Below are positions 47,408 through 54,079 of a stretch of DNA of 64,000 bases, in pieces. Position 1 is the first letter of the stretch, and the number at the start of each line of letters is the position of its first letter. The DNA is from Leptospira meyeri (lineage in GTDB: Bacteria > Spirochaetota > Leptospiria > Leptospirales > Leptospiraceae). A model generated the notes under the pieces. That model was not told where the DNA came from, made no database searches, and was given only the letters and a program-made list of their open reading frames with translations. A program made the position numbers and the translations under genes. Where the stretch lies: the NCBI RefSeq assembly GCF_004368965.1, contig NZ_SORO01000002.1:248001-312000 (forward strand). Direction: 5' to 3'.

Positions 47408-47992
47408 TTATCCTGGATTTGCCTTCCAACGTTTCCAATAGATAAGTTGCAACCCACTCAGTCCCTCTGGGCCACTCACTCCCGAGAGAGTCATCCGTGT
47501 CGAAAAAGAAAGTTCCCTCTCGCACCAGTTCAAAAATTCCTTCCAATCCGTTTGCCTTACATTCTTATTAATATCTTTTTGTATTTTTTTATTTAGTTGG
47601 TATTTATGAGTAGGCATCACATCCTCCGTTGACCCAGACTTGGATGAAACTCCAAAGCCCACTGGGACGGACAACCTATTCTCGCTTTCCCCTTCCTTGT
47701 TCGCATCCAACCCAGACTCTACCTGCGAAAAGATTGGTTTTAAAAATCTTTTTCTCCCATCAAATCCCGTTTGTTTCAATAATCCTTTTTTTTTGAGCTC
47801 TGATACCAGTCGGGAGATTGTATCTTTTTTTAACCGCAAAACAGTTCCCAAATACTCATTAGATGCAAAACATCCGCCACTAGCATCCAAAGAAACAATC
47901 TCTGCATACAACCTAGTTTGATTTGGTGTAAGACCCAAATCCTCCATCCATTGAGCGACCCATACGCCCGTTCTTTTTGATCCTTTCATAAC
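47408..47992 (-). CDS. Winged-helix Rep-like protein, copy 1
   Basis: 194 residues from ATG 47992, preceded by AGGGGA at 8-13 bases. The N-terminal 95 residues (RTGVWVAQWMEDLGLT, then FASNEYLGTVLRLKKDTISR, KKGLLKQTGFDGRKRFLKP) form a winged helix-turn-helix like those of plasmid initiator and replisome-organiser proteins. The paralogue at 50857 is very similar there; the rest has diverged, apart from related C-termini (WKEFLNWCERELS / WEEFKKWSERSLS). The gene points away from parA. A 5' leader with hairpin, an upstream small RNA and a leader reading frame ending 8 bases before the start are described separately. A replication-initiation role is inferred from context. Confidence 0.7.
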   Translation of the reverse strand, partial: VMKGSKRTGVWVAQWMEDLGLTPNQTRLYAEIVSLDASGGCFASNEYLGTVLRLKKDTISRLVSELKKKGLLKQTGFDGRKRFLKPIFSQVESGLDANKEGESENRLSVPVGFGVSSKSGSTEDVMPTHKYQLNKKIQKDINKNVRQTDWKEFLNWCERELSFSTRMTLSGVSGPEGLSGLQLIYWKRWKANPG

Positions 47993-48000
47993 GTCCCCTG

Positions 48001-48117
48001 CTATCCAACACAGGCCTTCGGCGCCCAAAAAAAGTTTTCTTTCTTTGGATTTATTACAGAAGAAAGATAAACCTTCGGCACTGTAACATACGCTTTGGAA
48101 GTTTTAACAACGTCCAT
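48001..48117 (-). CDS. Leader peptide reading frame of rep copy 1
   Basis: A 38-codon frame starting MDVVKTSKAYVTVPKVYLSS, ending TAG 8 bases before the rep start, so ribosomes leaving it would be placed at the AGGGGA site of rep. The frame stays open upstream to a GTG at 48195 that would run through the leader hairpin. The leader of rep copy 2 has a related frame (MDVRK ... PKV) at 50638-50742, and the DNA ATGGACGTT-N6-ACTTCC-type start is shared. Coupling of leader translation to rep translation is inferred. Confidence 0.45.
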   Translation of the reverse strand: MDVVKTSKAYVTVPKVYLSSVINPKKENFFWAPKACVG

Positions 48118-48136
48118 ATTGGAATTCTTTTGAATT

Positions 48137-48179
48137 CCAGGTGATGTATATAAGCGGTATAAATTGTGGAAGACCGCTT
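48137..48179 (-). promoter_or_regulatory. Leader hairpin and arm of rep copy 1, target of the upstream small RNA
   Basis: On the minus strand AAGCGGT / ACCGCTT closes a 14-base loop containing CTTCCACA (48165-48172). Next comes TATACATCACCTGG (48137-48150). The loop is complementary to the loop of the upstream RNA (8 of 8 bases) and the arm to its 5' arm (12 of 14). The hairpin is 160 bases before the rep start. The same order is found at rep copy 2. Confidence 0.65.
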
Positions 48180-48212
48180 CGGGATTTAGGGACACCTCCC
48201 CTACCCAACTTC

Positions 48213-48259
48213 TACTAACATTCGATTCCCAATTTTGTCAAGTATTAATGTGACATAAT
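48213..48259 (-). promoter_or_regulatory. Promoter and operator-like element of rep copy 1
   Basis: Reading the minus strand: ATTATGTCACATT (48247-48259), five bases, then -35 TTGACA (48236-48241), a 17-base spacer and a weak -10 TTAGTA (48213-48218). The 13-base element contains the palindrome ATGT-C-ACAT and is identical at rep copy 2. Confidence 0.6.
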
Positions 48260-48330
48260 CCTAATAGGGAATTCGAGAGGAATAGGGGAACCACAAGAAT
48301 GGGGCAGGAGACAAAAAGAGGGAGAAAAGT

Positions 48331-48388
48331 CTCTCTGAACTGCTTCCACACAATCCAGAGAGTTTACATCACCCGGTTAAAGGGGGTT
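48331..48388 (-). ncRNA. Predicted small RNA upstream of rep copy 1
   Basis: On the minus strand a promoter TTGTAC (48418-48423), 17-base spacer and TAGATT (48395-48400) predicts a start near 48388. The RNA would read TTAACCGGGTGATGTAAAC, then a hairpin CTCTCTG / CAGAGAG (48331-48337 with 48356-48362). Its loop holds GTGTGGAAG. The hairpin is followed by ACTTTTCT and looks like a terminator. The 5' arm and loop match the rep leader in antisense. The same layout with different pairing bases lies upstream of rep copy 2. Confidence 0.6.
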
Positions 48389-48615
48389 ACAAACAATCTA
48401 ACAAAATTGCAAAAATAGTACAAGGATTTTTCATTTCCAAACTAAAAAACCTCCCACCAATTGGGCGCATCGAATCCAACCCTGACCAACCCGCAAAACA
48501 AAAAACGACCAGGCTCTTCGCTCCAATCTTTCGTTTCACGAAAGGATTTCCGCTGCGATCCTTTGCGCAGACAAACAAAGGCAACAATTCAAAATTCCCG
48601 ATTAATACAAAAGAA

Positions 48616-48631
48616 GGTACGCCGGCGTACT
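48616..48631. promoter_or_regulatory. Probable parS site 1 (GTACGCCGGCGTAC palindrome)
   Basis: A 14-base perfect palindrome at 48617-48630, strikingly GC-rich in AT-rich DNA, 70 bases before parA. The identical core occurs again directly after parA. Placement beside parA/parB makes it the likely ParB binding site, though it is unlike the common TGTTTCACGTGAAACA parS. Confidence 0.75.
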
Positions 48632-48700
48632 TTCCAAAAATAATCCGTTTTTTGGATTTTTCATTGCGCAAAGAACAAGCTATCGCAATCTAATTTTGCA

Positions 48701-49432
48701 ATGAAGATCATTACAGTTGCCAACATAAAAGGCGGGACTTCAAAATCCACTACAGCCATCCATCTAGCATTAGCTCTTTCCAAAAGAGGCAAAACCTTAG
48801 CGATCGACATGGATCCACAAGCCGATTTGTCCGACTTCTTTTTCCCCGAAGAACCTGTGGAATTTTTCGATTCGGGTAACATACTTTCTGTTCTAAACGC
48901 AGAAACTACTTTAGGTGAATCCGTCAAACATTCAAACGACATTGATGTATTACCATCCATCATCGAACTTTCGGATTTGAGTTATTTGGCTTCAAAAGAC
49001 TTTTCAATGATCCCTCGCCTTAAAAATATTTTACTCAAAGCAAAATACGATTATGTGGTCATCGATACCCCTGGATCGGGTTCATCAGAAAACATAGCAT
49101 CCTATTTACCCGCTTCCGTCATCCTGGTACCTGTGACTCCATCCAAATGGGCAGTACGAACCGTGGCACAAGTCCTAAAAAAAGTAGATGAGGCAGAAAG
49201 ATTTGATGAACAATCAAAAAAAAAGTCCGTTATGATTCTCCCTTCACAATGGGGGACTTCGCAAAAACAAATGGACCTACTCGAAAAACTCAACACAATC
49301 AAAACATTAAAAATTCTAGAACCAATCCCAAAAAATGACAGCATTCGGGACCGAACAGAAACAGGCAAACCTCTACAAGAAGGAAGCGCTCCCTGGAAAG
49401 CTTTCGAAACCTTAGCGGAGAAATTAAAGTAA
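48701..49432 (+). CDS. parA: ParA-type partition ATPase
   Basis: 243 residues. The deviant Walker A is KGGTSKST near residue 10, the A' motif is IDMDPQADLSDFF and Walker B is YVVIDTPGSGS. There is no N-terminal helix-turn-helix, so it is the short chromosomal/type Ib kind rather than P1-like. It would use the nucleoid as a track to segregate ParB-bound DNA. Palindromes at 48617 and 49432 flank it; the second overlaps the last base of its stop. parB follows after 26 bases, probably in one transcript. Confidence 0.93.
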   Translation: MKIITVANIKGGTSKSTTAIHLALALSKRGKTLAIDMDPQADLSDFFFPEEPVEFFDSGNILSVLNAETTLGESVKHSNDIDVLPSIIELSDLSYLASKDFSMIPRLKNILLKAKYDYVVIDTPGSGSSENIASYLPASVILVPVTPSKWAVRTVAQVLKKVDEAERFDEQSKKKSVMILPSQWGTSQKQMDLLEKLNTIKTLKILEPIPKNDSIRDRTETGKPLQEGSAPWKAFETLAEKLK

Positions 49433-49449
49433 GGTACGCCGGCGTACCT
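49432..49449. promoter_or_regulatory. Probable parS site 2 (AGGTACGCCGGCGTACCT palindrome)
   Basis: An 18-base perfect palindrome in the parA-parB gap, with the same 14-base core as site 1. It begins at the last base of the parA stop and ends 9 bases before the parB start, so ParB binding there could also affect parB expression. Confidence 0.8.
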
Positions 49450-49458
49450 GGGAATATT

Positions 49459-50337
49459 ATGAAAAACAAAGCAAACTATAATCCAGCAGACATCCTTTCT
49501 AGAGCCACAGCCAGAACTTCTTCCCTCAACCCATTCCTAAAAGAAGAGAACCTAGAAAATCATAATACAACTGACATTCCGATCGACCAGATCATCACCG
49601 AAAACAATCCAAGAAAAACATTTAATGAGTCCACCATCAGAGAACTTGCAGAATCAATTTCCCAATATGGGCTTTTACAACCTATTGTGGTTAGAAAAAA
49701 ATTAGGGAAATACGAACTTATCAATGGAGAAAGGAGGTTCCGCGCGCACAAATTTTTAAAAAGAAAAACCATATTAGCAATCGTTAAAAACGTAGAGCAA
49801 ATCGACATATCCAAGTTGCCAGAAATCAAGTTGGTTGAGAACTTACAAAGAGAAGATTTATCAGAATCAGACCTTGCCCTTTCCCTTCAGGAATTAAAAA
49901 ATAGGCACAAAGAAACCAACGAGCAACTGGCAAAACGTATCAACAAATCAGCACAGTGGGTAAAAACAAAAATTTCTCATGCAGAAATTTTAAAAGAAGC
50001 AGCACCATCTTCATCTGCGGATAAAACGCATCCTATCTTCCAAATACCTACAAGTTTATTCACAGAAATAGCCCCACTCGATGTTCCGAATCGAAAAAAA
50101 GCCATCGACTACCTCATCAAAGGATTAGAAAAAAAAGGAGATTTCCCATCCAGAAACGACCTAAGAGAATTTGTTCGCCCACTAAAGCCAAACAAACCTA
50201 AACCAACAAAAACAAAACTTGGAAACCTTGAGCTAAAAGACCTAAAAAACAAATTGTCTAAAATAAAAGAAAAAATCTCACAACTTCAAAATCAGAAAAC
50301 CATTCTAGAGGAAACCATTCGGAAATATAAAAAATAA
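49459..50337 (+). CDS. parB: ParB-type centromere-binding CTPase
   Basis: 292 residues. The N-terminal ParB/Srx domain has ENNPRKTF, SISQYGLLQPIVV and the CTP-binding GERRFRA. VENLQREDLS follows, then a helix-turn-helix (NEQLAKRINKSAQWVKTKIS). The C-terminal 50 residues are a lysine-rich coiled coil (KNKLSKIKEKISQLQNQKT), which is longer and more basic than usual and may replace the standard dimer domain. It should load on the two palindromes beside parA. The predicted small RNA of rep copy 2 begins about 100 bases after its stop. Confidence 0.93.
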   Translation: MKNKANYNPADILSRATARTSSLNPFLKEENLENHNTTDIPIDQIITENNPRKTFNESTIRELAESISQYGLLQPIVVRKKLGKYELINGERRFRAHKFLKRKTILAIVKNVEQIDISKLPEIKLVENLQREDLSESDLALSLQELKNRHKETNEQLAKRINKSAQWVKTKISHAEILKEAAPSSSADKTHPIFQIPTSLFTEIAPLDVPNRKKAIDYLIKGLEKKGDFPSRNDLREFVRPLKPNKPKPTKTKLGNLELKDLKNKLSKIKEKISQLQNQKTILEETIRKYKK

Positions 50338-50438
50338 ACCAAACGCCCTGATACTTTCGCTAAAACCTCTTTAACTTTTTTTGTAACGAGAAGAGAAAAA
50401 AACTTGTACTTCTTTTCAAAACATTCTACATTGTATTT

Positions 50439-50500
50439 AGATCCTTAACCGGGTTGAACAATAAAGCCCTGGGAAGTGTGGTAGCGACCCGGGGCCATTT
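50439..50500 (+). ncRNA. Predicted small RNA upstream of rep copy 2
   Basis: A promoter TTGTAC (50404-50409), 17-base spacer and TACATT (50427-50432) predicts a start near 50439. The RNA contains TTAACCGGGTTGAACAATAA, then the hairpin GCCCTGGG / CCCGGGGC (50466-50473 with 50488-50495) with GTGTGGTAG in its 14-base loop. The 5' arm is complementary to 50644-50659 (15 of 16) and the loop to CTACCACA at 50630-50637 (8 of 8), both in the rep leader. The 3' end is uncertain. Confidence 0.6.
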
Positions 50501-50548
50501 CACAAGACTTTCCTCTCTTCACCCCTCACCTAATGAGACCGTCACCGA

Positions 50549-50596
50549 ATTATGTCACATTTTTCTCTTGACGAAATTTTTAAATTTGTACATATA
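50549..50596 (+). promoter_or_regulatory. Promoter and operator-like element of rep copy 2
   Basis: ATTATGTCACATT at 50549-50561 is identical to the element at rep copy 1. Six bases later comes -35 TTGACG (50568-50573) and, after 17 bases, CATATA; the exact -10 is unclear (TACATA lies two bases earlier). Confidence 0.6.
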
Positions 50597-50602
50597 GGGA
50601 AC

Positions 50603-50659
50603 GTTCGGGTCACACAACCGAACACGGCTCTACCACAATGCCGTTATTGTTCAAACCGG
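50603..50659 (+). promoter_or_regulatory. Leader hairpins and arm of rep copy 2, target of the upstream small RNA
   Basis: A first hairpin GTTCGG / CCGAAC (50603-50623) is followed by ACGGC / GCCGT (50624-50644) with the loop TCTACCACAAT, then the arm TTATTGTTCAAACCGG (50644-50659). Loop and arm are the reverse complement of the loop and 5' arm of the small RNA at 50439. The rep start is 212 bases further on. Confidence 0.65.
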
Positions 50660-50742
50660 AATTTCTAAAAAAGTTCCGAATGGACGTTCGTAAGAACTTC
50701 CAAATTTTCTCTTCTCTTGTTGGACCGAAGGTTTGTTTTTGA
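50638..50742 (+). CDS. Leader peptide reading frame of rep copy 2
   Basis: A 34-codon frame with ATG at 50638, inside the leader hairpin. Its codons 3-7 cover the arm that pairs with the small RNA, so pairing would block it. The second half, MDVRKNFQIFSSLVGPKVCF, resembles the leader frame of rep copy 1 (MDVVK ... PKV). It ends 114 bases before the rep ATG, much further than in copy 1. Whether it is translated is unknown. Confidence 0.4.
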   Translation: MPLLFKPEFLKKFRMDVRKNFQIFSSLVGPKVCF

Positions 50743-50856
50743 AAAAAACAAAATTCATTCAGTAGAGTAGGGGAGTTGTACTCAAAAAGTACATTGGCAA
50801 AAAACAACCAAACGCTCGTAGCCGGAGATGTGTTCGTTTGGGAGAAGGAACCTAAA

Positions 50857-51489
50857 ATGAAAACAAATCGAACAGGAATTTGGATTCCCGTTTGGATTGA
50901 GAATTTAAAATTATCTCATAGCCAAACAAAATTATACGCAGAGATCGTCTCGTTGCATGATAAAGGTGGATGTTTTGCATCCAATCGTTACTTCGGGGAA
51001 TTACTTGGACTCAAAATGGATACGGTATCTCGACTGATCACTTCTCTAAAGAAACTAGGCCTACTCGAACAAACAGGATTTGATGGGAGACGACGTTTCC
51101 TAAAACCACTACTTACAAAACAAAATCGAACAGAGAAAGAAACAAAAGAACCCCTGGAAAAAAATCCAATGCTAGCAGTGCAGGAGCAAAAACCACTCGT
51201 TGAAAAACTCCAGGTCCGATCCGCAAAAAAATCCAATGCAGAATGGGAAAAAAGCACGGTTCCCTTAATTAGTACATTAAAGGTACAAAATGAAGTACAT
51301 ACGAAAAGCTCTTGGGAAGAATTTAAAAAATGGAGCGAAAGATCTTTGTCTAAGTCCACCTCTTTCCAAATCACAAGTATTTCGTCGCCAGATTTCTTAC
51401 AAGGAGCCTCTCGTTTGATTTGGAATCATTGGATGGAAAAAAAGAATTCTTTACAACACTTACAAACACAATATGGCTCCTCTTTTTAA
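50857..51489 (+). CDS. Winged-helix Rep-like protein, copy 2
   Basis: 210 residues from ATG 50857, preceded by GGGAGAAGGA; an in-frame TTG at 50776 could extend it by 27 residues. The N-terminal winged helix (RTGIWIPVWIENLKLS, FASNRYFGELLGLKMDTVSR, KLGLLEQTGFDGRRRFLKP) is closely similar to copy 1. The middle is a polar K/E-rich linker. The C-terminal WEEFKKWSERSLS segment is shared with copy 1. Position after parA-parB with an RNA-controlled leader parallels repC in repABC plasmids, but the protein is not recognisably RepC. An initiator role is inferred. Confidence 0.7.
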   Translation: MKTNRTGIWIPVWIENLKLSHSQTKLYAEIVSLHDKGGCFASNRYFGELLGLKMDTVSRLITSLKKLGLLEQTGFDGRRRFLKPLLTKQNRTEKETKEPLEKNPMLAVQEQKPLVEKLQVRSAKKSNAEWEKSTVPLISTLKVQNEVHTKSSWEEFKKWSERSLSKSTSFQITSISSPDFLQGASRLIWNHWMEKKNSLQHLQTQYGSSF

Positions 51490-51512
51490 GTTTAATTTTT
51501 AAGGAAACACAA

Positions 51513-51701
51513 ATGGAAGTTTATCAACACATCAAAACAGGCAATTTTTATCTCAAGTTAGATGAAGCAAAAAATTGCACAAATGCCAACGATGGACAGC
51601 AAATGGTTTACTACTGTGAATATGGTAAGGAAAATCCAATGAAATTTGTGAGAGATAAAAAGGAATTTTTAGAGAAGTTTAAAATGATAGAATTATCATA
51701 A
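51513..51701 (+). CDS. Small DUF1653-like protein
   Basis: 62 residues from ATG 51513 with AAGGA 8 bases upstream; a longer in-frame start at 51420 would overlap rep. VYQHIKTGNFYLKLDEAKN, MVYYCEYG and KEFLEKFKMIE follow the DUF1653 pattern of a small beta-barrel-like domain, though the match is loose. Function unknown. It follows rep copy 2 by 23 bases. Confidence 0.5.
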   Translation: MEVYQHIKTGNFYLKLDEAKNCTNANDGQQMVYYCEYGKENPMKFVRDKKEFLEKFKMIELS

Positions 51702-51720
51702 AAAAATTTGATTCTAAATG

Positions 51721-52308
51721 CTAAATAGAAAATCGTAAAATGTCTTCTGCCATTTCCATCTTTGTTTTTTTGAGGTTTTTACTTTCTGTTTCGGGGAAAT
51801 CAGTTTCTATACATAAATTACTATACCCATGAACAAGAGACCATGCCATCAGAGCAAAACTTCGGTGATTTTCTTTTCTACGTTTCTCTTTCAAATAAAA
51901 ACGACACCCCCTGACAAGGATTGCATAAGATTTTAATTTAGATTGTTTCAGTATTTTAGATTCACTTGTTCTTTTGGTTTGAAACATAAGCCGATAATAA
52001 TTTGGATTTTTTATAGCAAACTGAATGTATACCAATCCCAATTTTACAAAATAATCATCAGGATTTCCTGAAACTTGAGGAACCTTCTTTTGTAGGGAAC
52101 CAAGTCGATCAAATCCAATCGAAGATAAAATTTCCAAAACTTCTTCTTTATCCTGGAAATGCCTATAAACAGCTGCATGAGAAACTCCAGAAAGAGTTGC
52201 TACTTCTCGGAGAGAAAACTCAGAGGCACCCTTTTTTTGTAACAATTTATGGCAAGATTTTATGATAGAGTTTTTTAAATCTCCGTGGTGATAAGAAGAC
52301 CGGCGCAC
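51721..52308 (-). CDS. TetR-family regulator (WHG-type C-terminus)
   Basis: 195 residues from a GTG start. YHHGDLKNSIIKSC and FSLREVATLSGVSHAAVYRHFQDKEEV give the helix-turn-helix. The C-terminal SLVHGYSNL is the mark of the WHG ligand-binding subfamily. It is divergent from the thioesterase gene. Two copies of GTTAC-N5-GTAAC-like boxes lie between the two starts, so it probably controls both. Fatty acyl or other lipid signals are typical for relatives but not shown here. Confidence 0.88.
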   Translation of the reverse strand: MRRSSYHHGDLKNSIIKSCHKLLQKKGASEFSLREVATLSGVSHAAVYRHFQDKEEVLEILSSIGFDRLGSLQKKVPQVSGNPDDYFVKLGLVYIQFAIKNPNYYRLMFQTKRTSESKILKQSKLKSYAILVRGCRFYLKEKRRKENHRSFALMAWSLVHGYSNLCIETDFPETESKNLKKTKMEMAEDILRFSI

Positions 52309-52328
52309 TGTCTAATTTTTAAAAATAA

Positions 52329-52385
52329 GTTACCAGTGGCAACATTTTTATTGAACTATATTCGCTGGATGTTACTAGTGGTAAC
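52329..52385. promoter_or_regulatory. Two operator-like repeats between TetR and thioesterase genes
   Basis: GTTACCAGTGGCAAC (52329-52343) and GTTACTAGTGGTAAC (52371-52385) match at 13 of 15 bases and are each nearly palindromic. Their centres are 42 bases apart, about four helical turns. Confidence 0.75.
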
Positions 52386-52401
52386 ATATGGAGGTTGTTT
52401 T

Positions 52402-52872
52402 ATGCAAACACTTACAACCGAAGAAACCCAAAAAATTTTAGAAGACATGACAATCAACTTTAATCATGGCGGAAGAAAAATCACGGTCCCACCGCCAATA
52501 TTTCTCGCAATGAAAGCGGAAATTCTTTCCTACACCAAAGGGAAAAGCATAACGGTGGCTTTCCCTGTTTCAGAAGAACAAACTAATCCAATGGGAATGA
52601 TGCAGGGAGGGGTCATCGCTGCAGCATTTGACAATGCATTTGGACCACTGAGTTATTTAGTGGCAAAACGTCCGACAACGACAATAGATATGAATATTCA
52701 ATACATTCGGGGAGTCGCTGTGGACCAACGTGTCATTGTCAAGGCATCCGTTGAAGCAAAAGGATTTTCAACCATTCATATGATAGGGGAAATGCGTACG
52801 GAAAAAGATAAACTTTTGGCTACAGCAACAACCAATCTTTTGATTTTGAAAATTCCGGGAGGAGGGGAGTAG
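52402..52872 (+). CDS. PaaI-type hotdog thioesterase
   Basis: 156 residues from ATG 52402, with GGAGG 8 bases upstream. The hotdog motif NPMGMMQGGVIAAAFDNAFGP and the later TIDMNIQYIRGV are typical of acyl-CoA thioesterase family members of the PaaI type. It hydrolyses an acyl-CoA, substrate unknown. The divergent TetR gene and two operators suggest induction. It converges on a second TetR gene with a 3-base gap. Confidence 0.88.
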   Translation: MQTLTTEETQKILEDMTINFNHGGRKITVPPPIFLAMKAEILSYTKGKSITVAFPVSEEQTNPMGMMQGGVIAAAFDNAFGPLSYLVAKRPTTTIDMNIQYIRGVAVDQRVIVKASVEAKGFSTIHMIGEMRTEKDKLLATATTNLLILKIPGGGE

Positions 52873-52875
52873 GAT

Positions 52876-53490
52876 TTAATCTTTGTAGTCGTATCTTTCT
52901 AAAACCATTTCAATGATCGTTGGCGTACAAGTTGTTGTATCATTGAAATGTTGGCTCATAATGACTCCATGTAGGAAGGTTTTGATTAGAATCATTTCCT
53001 TGTCCGGTTCTTTGATTCCATAGGACCGGAAACGTTCTCGCATCGCTTCTTTGAATGGGGCAAATCGTCTTTCCACATTTTCTAGCATTTTTTTCGAAAG
53101 TGAGACGGATCCAGGTTGGAAAAGACATACAGAAATTAAAACCATGGTTTTTCTTTCTTCTTTTGCAAATTGAATGGAACGATTAAAAAATTCCCTAACA
53201 TATTCCTTTGCCGAAAGATTAGGGGGAATATTGCTGTAAAATTTTTCCTGTTTTGCTAGGTGGGAATCGATGATTTGTTCAAAAATTTGGTTTTTGCTCT
53301 TAAAATAGTTATAAGCAAGGCCCTTGGAAATTTTTGCATGGTTTGCGATCATTTCCATGGTGGTTTGAGAGAACCCATGTTTTGCGAACAAAACTATTGC
53401 AGAGGCAAGAATCCTTTCTATGGACTTCTCCCTAGCTTGCTGTTTTTTGTTCTCCGATTTTTGCGATGACTGAATGGGCACTGACTTCAC
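52876..53490 (-). CDS. TetR-family regulator
   Basis: 204 residues. The N-terminal 20 are polar and basic, then the helix-turn-helix at about 25-70 (FSQTTMEMIANHAKISKGLAYNYFKSKNQI). The C-terminal domain is an ordinary TetR ligand domain. It converges on the thioesterase gene and diverges from ppnP. I see no clear palindromic operator in front of it. Ligand and target are unknown. Confidence 0.88.
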   Translation of the reverse strand: MKSVPIQSSQKSENKKQQAREKSIERILASAIVLFAKHGFSQTTMEMIANHAKISKGLAYNYFKSKNQIFEQIIDSHLAKQEKFYSNIPPNLSAKEYVREFFNRSIQFAKEERKTMVLISVCLFQPGSVSLSKKMLENVERRFAPFKEAMRERFRSYGIKEPDKEMILIKTFLHGVIMSQHFNDTTTCTPTIIEMVLERYDYKD

Positions 53491-53597
53491 CGTTCTGGTT
53501 TATTCGAATTTCGCAAACACTTTTTAATCCCAATTTGGAGAGAAAGAAGGTTTAGAATTCACTTGGAAGACTTGAGGCCATCCAGTTTTTGGTCTGT

Positions 53598-53909
53598 ATG
53601 AGTTCATTTGCATCCGTAACAGTACTAAAACCAGCCAATATCTATTTTAATGGAAACGTTACCAGTCGGACGGTCCTATTTCCTAATGGGGAAAAGAAAA
53701 CCTTGGGAATCATGATGCCCGGGGATTATGAATTTGGAACCGACCAAAAAGAAATTATGGAAATCCAATCGGGAAAACTTTCGGTTCTATTGCCAGGATC
53801 CGAAACATGGCTTCAAATCGATGGTCAATCCGTATTTGAAGTCCCTGCAGGATCCAAGTTCAAATTGAAAATTGAAACTGTAACAGACTATTGTTGCTCT
53901 TACGTTTGA
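53598..53909 (+). CDS. ppnP: Pyrimidine/purine nucleoside phosphorylase PpnP (DUF1255)
   Basis: 103 residues from ATG 53598. The small cupin pattern ANIYFNGNVTSRTVLFPNG, KTLGIMMPGDYEFGT and FEVPAGSKFKLK is that of PpnP (YaiE). The enzyme splits several nucleosides with phosphate in the cytoplasm for salvage. It converges on the YegP-like gene with a 10-base overlap. Confidence 0.9.
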   Translation: MSSFASVTVLKPANIYFNGNVTSRTVLFPNGEKKTLGIMMPGDYEFGTDQKEIMEIQSGKLSVLLPGSETWLQIDGQSVFEVPAGSKFKLKIETVTDYCCSYV

Positions 53910-54079
53910 TCCACAATTTCCGCTGTTGGGGCATTGTTCTTTACTGAATTGATGCCGCTTTCGCAAGCTTGTTTTGAAGAATAACCTTCGCTAGATGCGA
54001 TGATTTCTCCATTGGCAGCTTTTAGGCGGAAACGGAATTCTCCTGCTTTGTCTTTGTAAATTTCAAATTTTGCTGACAT
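53900..54079 (-). CDS. YegP-like DUF1508 protein
   Basis: 59 residues from ATG 54079, supported by AAGGAGA at the right distance; an upstream ATG at 54103 is less likely. The single DUF1508 unit KFEIYKDKAGEFRFRLKAAN, then EGYSSKQACESGINSVKNNA, is complete; E. coli YegP has two such units. The fold is a small beta-beta-alpha domain with no known activity. Overlaps ppnP at its end. Confidence 0.88.
   Translation of the reverse strand: MSAKFEIYKDKAGEFRFRLKAANGEIIASSEGYSSKQACESGINSVKNNAPTAEIVDQT

Noticed and set aside
48640..48665. AATCC/GGATT hairpin with T run as a terminator in front of parA
   Set aside because: The stem is only five base pairs and A/T-rich, and termination there would cut off parA unless its promoter lies in the last 35 bases. 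Left unannotated.
50449..50496. tRNA-like or transposon-end interpretation of the inverted repeat beside rep copy 2
   Set aside because: No cloverleaf or CCA end, and the partner repeat plus the second, diverged but complementary set at rep copy 1 are better explained by RNA-RNA pairing.
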